Origin: an uncultured Oscillospiraceae bacterium
GTDB lineage: Bacteria > Bacillota > Clostridia > Oscillospirales > Oscillospiraceae
Length of the DNA stretch: 33,062 bases
Assembly (NCBI GenBank): GCA_947626785.1
Contig: CANQTO010000033.1
Span: 1 to 33,062 of the forward strand
Direction of reading: 5' to 3'
Below the pieces are notes generated by a model. It did not search any database, had not been told where the DNA came from, and saw only the letters and a program-made list of their open reading frames with translations. This document shows, one piece after another, positions 7,972 through 13,809 of this stretch; within the stretch, counting starts at the first letter, position 1, and each line of letters opens with the position of its first letter. The position numbers were made by a program, and so were the translations under genes.

Positions 7972-8757
7972 CTATTCTACGATATTTTCTACGATCTGCT
8001 CCACGTCGCCGCCGGTAAAGGAGACAAAGCAGCTCCCCTCCCGCAGCTCCAGACGGACGCTGCCCATGCTGCACAGCTCTAAGACGGATACAAAGGTGGC
8101 CACCAGCTCCGAGCGGGAGGCGCAGCCCCGGTACAGCTCGCCCAGCGTGGCCCCGCCCCGGCGGAGCCGGTCCAGGATCTGGCGGCTCTTGTCCCGCACG
8201 CTGTAGACGATGCGCCTGGGGATGGCGGCGGCAAAGCCCTCCTCCGGCTCCGGCGTCCGGCCGCCCCGGGCGTAGACCGCGTACAGGGCCTTCAGCAGGT
8301 CCACCGGCTCATGCCGGTAGGCGTATTCCCTGGCCGCGGCGGGCAGGGGCTCGGGGAGCTTGGCATAGTACAGAAGCCCGGTCTCCGAGGCCTTTTTCAG
8401 CTCCGGCACGATCTTCTGGACAGAGGCCAGCACGTCCCGGGCCTGGAGCTGCTCCAGAGAGGCCTTCAAGAGCTCCAGCTCCGTGACCTCCTCCTCAGCG
8501 GCCAGCAGGGTCCGGGTCTTGATAAACAGCAGCTGGGCCGCCATCTGCACGAACTCGCTGGCGATCTCCAGGTCCATGCTCTGCATCCGGTCCAAATACT
8601 CCAGGTACTGGTCCAAGATCTCTGAGACGCTGATGTCCCGGATCTGGATCTTATTCTTTTGCAGCAGCAGCAGGATCAGGCTCAGGGGCCCCTCGAAATC
8701 CTGCGTCTCGTTCTTTTCCCGGAGGACGCCCTCCAGGAAAAAGCTTGGATTTTCCAT
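7972..8757 (-). CDS. scpA: Segregation and condensation protein A
   Basis: A 261-residue kleisin subunit that bridges the SMC heads. The N-terminal signature is seen at about residues 19-60 (TQDFEGPLSLILLLLQKNKIQI and SEILDQYLEYLD), then FVQMAAQLLFIKTRTLL, a variable middle, and a C-terminal winged helix (about 185-250). The start ATG at 8757 has only a weak ribosome binding site, so coupling to the M50 protease gene 12 bp upstream is likely. It works with ScpB and an SMC encoded elsewhere. Confidence 0.94.
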   Translation of the reverse strand: MENPSFFLEGVLREKNETQDFEGPLSLILLLLQKNKIQIRDISVSEILDQYLEYLDRMQSMDLEIASEFVQMAAQLLFIKTRTLLAAEEEVTELELLKASLEQLQARDVLASVQKIVPELKKASETGLLYYAKLPEPLPAAAREYAYRHEPVDLLKALYAVYARGGRTPEPEEGFAAAIPRRIVYSVRDKSRQILDRLRRGGATLGELYRGCASRSELVATFVSVLELCSMGSVRLELREGSCFVSFTGGDVEQIVENIVE

Positions 8758-8769
8758 GCGTCAACCAAC

Positions 8770-9468
8770 TTACAACAATTGAAGGTACAAATTAAAAGCC
8801 CACTGGCCGATGGGAAACATAGCGCTGTACAGGGCCTGGATGGCCGCCGAGAGTGGCCGGCCCAGGACGCCGGTCGCCACCAGCACCAGCATCAGGATGG
8901 AGCCGTAGCGCTCATAGCGCATGAGCTTGTAATAGCTCTCGTCGCTGATGAGGGAGAAGAGCACCTTGGAGCCGTCCAGCGGGGGCACCGGCAGCAGATT
9001 GAAGACCGCCAGGCCCAGGCTCATATAGGCCGTCAGCTCCAGCATCTGGAGAAAATACGAGCCCGCCGCGCTCTGCCCCAGGGGGATATAGAAAAAGCCG
9101 TACAGGAACAGGAACACCAGCGTGATGAGCACGTTGCACGCCGGCCCGGCCAGAGCCGTCACCGCCATGCCCCGCTTGGGGTTTTTGAAGTTCCACATAT
9201 TCACCGGCACGGGCTTGGCCCAGCCCACGTGGAACACCAGCATCATCAGGAGCCCCATAGGGTCCAGATGCTTGATGGGGTTCAGGGTCAGGCGGCCCCG
9301 GTCCTTGGCGGTCCGGTCCCCCAGCCGGTAGGCCACATAGCCGTGACTCAGCTCATGGAGGGTGATGCACAGCAGAGACGGGATCAGCCCCAGCAGGATG
9401 CTGAGGATATAGCTGAAATCAAAACCGTCCCAGATCTCCTGCACCGCGCTGATGTCACTCACCCCCAA
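8770..9468 (-). CDS. Site-2-protease-type M50 metalloprotease (rhomboid-like membrane protease)
   Basis: About 230 residues with four to six membrane segments. The zinc motif HELSH is at residues 38-42 (counting from 9468) and the third ligand Asp is D165 in NLLPVPPLDG, the standard M50B pair. The internal GRLTLNPIKHLDP segment is typical of the short, PDZ-less YwhC/YydH-like branch usually found before scpA. Substrates are unknown; family members act in regulated intramembrane proteolysis. The start is uncertain: a TTG at 9468 and a GTG at 9462 are both possible and neither has a well-spaced Shine-Dalgarno. The gene begins right at the edge of the structured repeat, copy A, and no clear own promoter was recognised. 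Confidence 0.88.
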   Translation of the reverse strand: MGVSDISAVQEIWDGFDFSYILSILLGLIPSLLCITLHELSHGYVAYRLGDRTAKDRGRLTLNPIKHLDPMGLLMMLVFHVGWAKPVPVNMWNFKNPKRGMAVTALAGPACNVLITLVFLFLYGFFYIPLGQSAAGSYFLQMLELTAYMSLGLAVFNLLPVPPLDGSKVLFSLISDESYYKLMRYERYGSILMLVLVATGVLGRPLSAAIQALYSAMFPIGQWAFNLYLQLL

Positions 9469-9469
9469 T

Positions 9470-9682
9470 TCAGCTTATATAAAGTCCAAAGGACTTTATA
9501 TAAGCTTCAAGCGCCACTTTTTTTAGAAGAGCGAAGCCCTTCTAAAAAAACTCGCTCCGCTCGGCAAAATTCCGGCAAGCCGGGCATTTTGCTGGCGCGT
9601 TCCAAACACGATGGGGCCTTGCCCCCTCGCGCACCCCCGCTGCTCTCTCACTTTTCATGCACAGCAAAAAATTTGGCTACAG
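9470..9682. repeat. Hairpin-rich dispersed repeat, copy A
   Basis: A non-coding element of about 213 bp that shares most of its length with 23540-23757. It contains: hairpin 1 with perfect 16-bp arms at 9472-9487 and 9491-9506 (loop AAA); hairpin 2 with perfect 12-bp arms at 9518-9529 and 9539-9550, where T7 pairs with A7; hairpin 3 around 9564-9592 (GCAAAAT...ATTTTGC with CCGGC/GCCGG inside); and outer GCGCCA/TGGCGC segments that could close hairpins 2 and 3 into one domain. A conserved tail with CCCCCTCGCGCACCCCCGCT follows. It fills most of the 367-bp gap between the M50 gene and the first binding-protein gene. Confidence 0.85.
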
Positions 9683-9731
9683 ACTCATACTCATTATTCC
9701 TCTATTTTATTTTACCAGAAACGGAAGCAAA

Positions 9732-9761
9732 TTACAAGACCGGGCCGAGAACTTTTATACT
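9732..9761 (+). promoter_or_regulatory. Probable promoter of the first binding-protein gene
   Basis: TTACAA (9732-9737), 18-bp spacer, TATACT (9756-9761) gives a reasonable sigma-A promoter about 75 bp before the start codon. Downstream, a perfect 16-bp palindrome CTGTCATTAATGACAG lies at 9787-9802 in the leader and may be an operator. An alternative ECF-type reading, GCAAC (9767-9771) and GTC (9789-9791), is discussed in the findings. Confidence 0.5.
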
Positions 9762-9835
9762 CCCGCGCAACGGGGGCACGCTTTTTCTGTCATTAATGAC
9801 AGAGGGACATTCAGTCCTGAAAGGAGGTCTTACTG

Positions 9836-11995
9836 TTGAAAAAAATCTTTTTGCTGTTTCTGGCCCTGTGCCTGCTGGGTTCGCTGGGCTTTGCCTGGTT
9901 CCGGGACCGGCAGCCGTCGGAGGCAGTCGGGGAGCAGGCGGCCGCGCCCAAGGTCCTCAGCGCCGCGCAGGAGCAGGGGCCGGAGGCGGTCTACGCCGCC
10001 CAGGTCGTGGACGGCGCGTCGGCTTGGATGGCGGACTGCCTGACCGGCGGCGGGGACAGCGTCTATTTTGCCGGCAGCGACACGGAGGGCTGGAAGCTCT
10101 ACCGGGCGGCCCGGGACGGGAGCGATCCCAGCGTACTTTGCGCCTGGACGGAGGAGAGCATCGAGTCCCTGTGCTTTGCGGACGGGCGGCTCTACGCCCT
10201 GAGCAGCCGCATTGAGGAGTACGAAGACGGGACTGACACAGCCTTCTTCGCGCTGCTGGAGCTGGACGCCGAGGGCCGGGAACTCTGCCGCACGGAGCTG
10301 TGCGGCGAGGGCTGGCCGGAGAACTTCTGGCCTCAGTTCCTCCAGGGCTCCGGCGGAGCGCTGTACATCGCCGGTTCCGGGAGTCTCTGCGCCGTCCGGC
10401 CGGAGGACGCCTCCCGGCCCCTGTTCTGCGTGCCCGTGGAGGGCGGCGCGGAGCTGGCCCTTCTCCCCGACGGACAGCCGGTCCTGGGTACGCCGGGGAC
10501 GGAGGGCGGCTTCATCCTCCAGAGCGTAGGCCCGGACGGGACCCTGGGCGAGCGGCGGGAGCTGGAGGAGAGCATCACCCGGCTCTACAGCGGCGGGGAG
10601 CGTTACAGCCTGTACCTCGCGGACGGCAGCGCCCTCTACGGTTACGACTGGGGCAGCGGAGCGCTGACGCGCCTGCTGACCTGGAGCCAGATGGGCATCA
10701 TCGGCGGCGCGGTGCTGGAGACGGGCGCGGAGGATTTCCTCTGCCTGGGCCGGACCAGGTCCACGGACCCCGGCTGTCTGATGCAGCTGCAAAAGATGGA
10801 CCTGGACCCCTCGGCCACGGGGCCCCTGGTGCTGGCCACGCTGAACATCCAGGACGCATCCATCTATCTGGAGGAGTCCATCGGCGCCTGGAACCGGGCT
10901 CACCCGGACTGCCCGGTGGAGCTGCGGGACTACGGAGGAGGCGGGGACAGCCGGCTGCTGACGGACATCGCCTCCGGCAACGCGCCGGACCTGTTCGACT
11001 TTTCCGCCTACTTCTACGTGCGAAACACGAACCTCTTCTCCGTGGGGCTGCTGGCCCGGCGGGGCCTGCTGGAGGATCTGAATCCCTGGCTGGAGAAGGA
11101 GCCGGAGCTCACGGAAAGCCTGGACAGCTCCCTCCTGTCCGCCTTTGAGATGGACGGAAAGCTGTACGAGGCGGTGATGGGCGTGGCCCCCTACACCTGC
11201 TGCGGCAGCGCATCCGAGCTGGGCCAGGACCCGGCGAACTGGACCTGGGAAGCCCTGGAGGAGAAGCTTGCCCACAATGGCCGGGCCTCCAGCCTCTTGG
11301 TGGACGCCACCTTCAGCGAGGACCTGCTGTCCATGCTGGTGTCCCTCTCCGGGGACAGGCTGGTGGACTGGAGCGGGGGCAGCTGCGCCTTTGACTCGGA
11401 CTATTTCCTCCATCTGCTCCAGGCCGTCAAGGACCGGAGCCGGGTCTGTGACGGCCTGGGGGCCAACGACGCCAACCACACCGCCTGGGACCCGGCGGGT
11501 AACGACGCCCTGCTGGTCCTCTACAGCGACGACTCTCTCTCCATGACCCGTCCCCTCTTCGCCTTTGGGGAGGAGCTGTGCCTGACAGGGCTGCCGGAGA
11601 TCGGGCCCGTGGCGGAGGTCTATCTGGGGGTAGGCGTCTGCTCCCTCTCGGAGCGCAAGGAGCTGTGCTGGGAATTTGTCAAGAGCCTCTATGCCGTCGG
11701 GGGCCACTGCGGCGCGCCGCTGCTCCGGGAAAAGCGGCAGGCCATCCTCGGTGACCGGTTGGAAGAATATGACGAATACCCCATAGAGGGCGTGGAGCGG
11801 GAGCGCTATGCGGCTTTTCTGGAGAAGAACCTGGCCCAGCTGGACCAGATCCATGCCGTGCGGCGCTATGACGCCCAGATCGACCAGATCGTCCGCAGCG
11901 AGGCGGGGGCCTATCTGAACGGCCAGCGCTCCGCCGAAGAGACGGCCCAGGCCATCCAGTCCCGGGTGAGCATCTACATAGCGGAGCAGCAATAA
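9836..11995 (+). CDS. Membrane-anchored propeller plus family 1 extracellular solute-binding protein
   Basis: A 719-residue exported protein. Residues 1-20 are a hydrophobic signal or anchor; Cys12 sits in a poor lipobox (LALC), so lipidation is doubtful. Residues about 45-325 contain repeating short beta motifs (GDSVYFAGSD, DGRLYALSS, GGALYIAGSG, DGSALYGYDW) resembling a beta-propeller. From about 330 to the end the protein resembles ABC sugar-binding proteins (YLEESIGAWNRAHPDCPVEL, DIASGNAPDLFDF, NWTWEALEEKL, and the terminal ETAQAIQSRVSIYIAEQQ). Start is TTG at 9836 with a perfect AAGGAGGT upstream. No permease or ATPase genes lie nearby, so it either serves a remote transporter or acts as a ligand sensor. 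It is a distant paralogue of 13810-16023. Confidence 0.75.
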   Translation: MKKIFLLFLALCLLGSLGFAWFRDRQPSEAVGEQAAAPKVLSAAQEQGPEAVYAAQVVDGASAWMADCLTGGGDSVYFAGSDTEGWKLYRAARDGSDPSVLCAWTEESIESLCFADGRLYALSSRIEEYEDGTDTAFFALLELDAEGRELCRTELCGEGWPENFWPQFLQGSGGALYIAGSGSLCAVRPEDASRPLFCVPVEGGAELALLPDGQPVLGTPGTEGGFILQSVGPDGTLGERRELEESITRLYSGGERYSLYLADGSALYGYDWGSGALTRLLTWSQMGIIGGAVLETGAEDFLCLGRTRSTDPGCLMQLQKMDLDPSATGPLVLATLNIQDASIYLEESIGAWNRAHPDCPVELRDYGGGGDSRLLTDIASGNAPDLFDFSAYFYVRNTNLFSVGLLARRGLLEDLNPWLEKEPELTESLDSSLLSAFEMDGKLYEAVMGVAPYTCCGSASELGQDPANWTWEALEEKLAHNGRASSLLVDATFSEDLLSMLVSLSGDRLVDWSGGSCAFDSDYFLHLLQAVKDRSRVCDGLGANDANHTAWDPAGNDALLVLYSDDSLSMTRPLFAFGEELCLTGLPEIGPVAEVYLGVGVCSLSERKELCWEFVKSLYAVGGHCGAPLLREKRQAILGDRLEEYDEYPIEGVERERYAAFLEKNLAQLDQIHAVRRYDAQIDQIVRSEAGAYLNGQRSAEETAQAIQSRVSIYIAEQQ

Positions 11996-12000
11996 GAAAG

Positions 12001-12028
12001 CACCCGCGCCGGAACCCCGGCGCGGGTG
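12001..12028. terminator. Bidirectional hairpin terminator between convergent genes
   Basis: Perfect 12-bp GC-rich arms CACCCGCGCCGG / CCGGCGCGGGTG with loop AACC lie 5 bp after the stop of the first binding-protein gene and 5 bp before the end of the convergent anti-sigma-like gene. Plus-strand downstream sequence is T-rich (CAGCTTATTTT). Confidence 0.75.
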
Positions 12029-12033
12029 TCAGC

Positions 12034-13059
12034 TTATTTTCCACAGGCCTTTTCAAAGTCAAAGCAATCCGCCAGTGCCTCCGCGTCCGCCCGGCTCAGG
12101 CAGTCCATGGTGGGCCCGACGGTCAGCGTCAAGCTGACGCCCTCCTGCTCGTAGAAGACCAGCAGATGATCCATCTCCGGCGCATTTTCCGTAAACGCGC
12201 CCGGGTCCGGGTAGCGGCTGCGCAGGGCAAAGGACAAGCTGTTGCCGAAGCGGTTGACCGCCTCCCACTGCTCGTACTCCTCCGGGTAGTCCACCAGCAG
12301 ACTGCCCGCCGGCAGGACGCCGGGGAGATTTCGGGTCAGGACGAAAGGCGACGATCCCTCCTCTGTCTCCAGACCGCCCTCCAGCACAAAGCTGCCGTCC
12401 TCATAGATGATCTTGCAGGGGACCGTCTCCTCCCCAGAGGGCGGGAAATAGAAGGGCTCCACCCCCGAGAGGGCGTAGAATTCCTCCTGGCTGGGGCTGA
12501 CAGTCTCCCGGCTGTGCAGCTTCAGGCCGTAGCGGTCTCGGATCTCCAGGATCTTCTCCGCCATCTCCCGGTTGCTGGCCGAATAGATCGTGAACAGAGC
12601 CTCCAGCTCCGGATCACCCGCATACCAATCCCCGTCCTCGTCTATCCAATCATAGTAGCCCAGGCCCCGGTCCAGACACTCCTGGCCCCGGCGCTCTGTG
12701 TACGACCAGTAATAGTCCCACATCTCCTGGCTGGCTCTGGCTTCCGGGGAATCGGCAAGGCCGTATTCTGCCAGATAGTATTTCTGCTCCGCCGTCTCGG
12801 TGGGCGGCGCGCCGATCTCCCCCACCACTACGCTGGGCGTCAGCTTCTGGCTCAGCTCGATCCGCCAGACCGCGTAGGCCGTGCCCACGAACAGGGCAGA
12901 GAGCACCGCCGCCAGCAGCGCCGTCCGCAAAATTCTCCGCCGGCGGAGGACCGGGGCGGGCCGGGCGTCCAGCAGGCCAAGGGCCTTCTCCGCATCCAGC
13001 AGATCCGCCTCCGCCGCGGCGTTCATCGCCCGCAGCAGCGTCCAGGCTCCCTTCTTCAT
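12034..13059 (-). CDS. Membrane-anchored anti-sigma-like protein
   Basis: A 341-residue bitopic protein. Residues 1-42 are a cytoplasmic helical head rich in Ala/Leu, then Arg-rich RRRR, then one transmembrane helix at about 43-65, then a large acidic, Tyr/Trp-rich outside domain to the end. The start overlaps the ECF sigma gene stop by 4 bp (ATGA), the classic sigma/anti-sigma pairing, which is the main support for the call. I do not recognise a named family for the outer domain, nor a zinc-binding HxxxCxxC anti-sigma motif. Inference: the head binds the sigma factor and the outer domain senses an envelope signal. Confidence 0.65.
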   Translation of the reverse strand: MKKGAWTLLRAMNAAAEADLLDAEKALGLLDARPAPVLRRRRILRTALLAAVLSALFVGTAYAVWRIELSQKLTPSVVVGEIGAPPTETAEQKYYLAEYGLADSPEARASQEMWDYYWSYTERRGQECLDRGLGYYDWIDEDGDWYAGDPELEALFTIYSASNREMAEKILEIRDRYGLKLHSRETVSPSQEEFYALSGVEPFYFPPSGEETVPCKIIYEDGSFVLEGGLETEEGSSPFVLTRNLPGVLPAGSLLVDYPEEYEQWEAVNRFGNSLSFALRSRYPDPGAFTENAPEMDHLLVFYEQEGVSLTLTVGPTMDCLSRADAEALADCFDFEKACGK

Positions 13060-13607
13060 GCGCTCACCTCCAGAGCTGCCAGCAGCTTTTGCCGCGTGCG
13101 AAAGAGCATGCTCTTGACCTTGCTCTGGCTGAAGCCGGAGCGGTCCGCCAACTCCTCGATGGAGAGCAGGTAGTAATAGCGCCCCAGGAACACCCGGCGC
13201 TGGGCCTTCGGCAGCTGGGAGATAAAGCGCCGCAGCTGTTCCTCCAGCTCCTTTGCCTCCAGTTCCTCCTCCAGGTCAAAGGCGGAGGGCACGCAGTCGC
13301 CCAACTCCTCTAAAGCCAGGGGCAGCTCTCCCCCGCCCCGCCGCCGGCTGTTCTGCCGGGCGATGCGGTTCAGGGCCAGGTTGCGGGTGATCCGCCCCAG
13401 AAAGGCCGAGAGCCGGGCCGGGCGCTTGTCCGGCATGGAGCCCCAGGCCCCCATCCAGGTGTCGTCCACACACTCCTCTGTGTCCTCCGCATCGTGCAGG
13501 ATGTTGTAGGCGATCGTCCGGCAATAGGGGCCGTATTTCCGGTCTGTCTCCTCAATGGCCCGCTCCGAGCGCTGCCAGTACAGATCCACGATCCCGGCGT
13601 CGTCCAT
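13056..13607 (-). CDS. ECF-type RNA polymerase sigma factor
   Basis: A 183-residue sigma-70 family protein. Region 2 runs about 25-90 with YNILHDAEDTEECVDDTWMGAW (promoter melting and core binding) followed by FLGRITRNLALNRIARQ. An acidic linker (about 95-122) leads to region 4 at about 125-178, with the helix-turn-helix YLLSIEELADRSGFSQSKVKSMLFRTRQKL. Length fits the group IV (ECF) class. ATG at 13607 is preceded by GGGAGGGA. It is co-transcribed and translationally coupled with the anti-sigma-like gene, and transcribed divergently from the second binding-protein gene. A candidate autoregulatory promoter is listed separately. Confidence 0.92.
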   Translation of the reverse strand: MDDAGIVDLYWQRSERAIEETDRKYGPYCRTIAYNILHDAEDTEECVDDTWMGAWGSMPDKRPARLSAFLGRITRNLALNRIARQNSRRRGGGELPLALEELGDCVPSAFDLEEELEAKELEEQLRRFISQLPKAQRRVFLGRYYYLLSIEELADRSGFSQSKVKSMLFRTRQKLLAALEVSA

Positions 13608-13639
13608 CGCTGTCCCTCCCTATTTACAGTTCTACTTCT

Positions 13640-13667
13640 ATAGACAAAATTTTTCCGCTCAGGTTGC
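13640..13667 (-). promoter_or_regulatory. Candidate ECF-type autoregulatory promoter
   Basis: On the minus strand GCAACCT (13667-13661), 15-bp spacer, GTCTAT (13645-13640). ECF sigma promoters commonly have an -AAC- containing -35 and a -GTC- containing -10 at this spacing, and such sigma genes are usually autoregulated. The leader to ATG 13607 would be about 25 nt. No better sigma-A promoter was seen in the same place. Confidence 0.5.
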
Positions 13668-13712
13668 GCCAAAAAACAAAAAAAGTTCAAGAAAATACTT
13701 TTCTGTATAAAT

Positions 13713-13731
13713 CTTAAGTATTCTTAAGAAT
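13713..13731. promoter_or_regulatory. CTTAAG palindromes in the divergent intergenic region
   Basis: A perfect 12-bp palindrome ATTCTTAAGAAT at 13720-13731 and a second CTTAAG at 13713-13718 lie 10 bp apart, one helical turn. They sit about 15 bp upstream of the -35 of the second binding-protein promoter, where an activator or repressor could bind. No regulator is assigned. Confidence 0.4.
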
Positions 13732-13743
13732 CAACTCGTTCTG

Positions 13744-13772
13744 TTGAAAAGCGGAGAAAAATATTATATACT
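13744..13772 (+). promoter_or_regulatory. Sigma-A promoter of the second binding-protein gene
   Basis: TTGAAA (13744-13749), 17-bp spacer, TATACT (13767-13772), with a leader of about 30 nt to the ATG at 13810 and the ribosome binding site GGAGGA at 13801-13806. Confidence 0.75.
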
Positions 13773-13809
13773 TGCTGCAACCTTTTTCAAAGCACAAATC
13801 GGAGGATCT

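Noticed and set aside
9836-9895. First binding-protein as a lipoprotein
   Set aside because: The only early Cys (residue 12) has Leu at -1 and too short a hydrophobic stretch before it, so a lipobox is not convincing.
9830-11992. 720-codon open frame antisense to the first binding-protein gene
   Set aside because: No recognisable domain, biased composition, and no ribosome binding site; the plus-strand frame has a perfect Shine-Dalgarno and signal segment.
13776-13800. GCAACCTTTTT before the second binding-protein gene as an ECF -35 box
   Set aside because: At the required distance there is ATCGG rather than a GTC-type -10, and it would start transcription at the ribosome binding site; the sigma-A promoter just upstream is much better.
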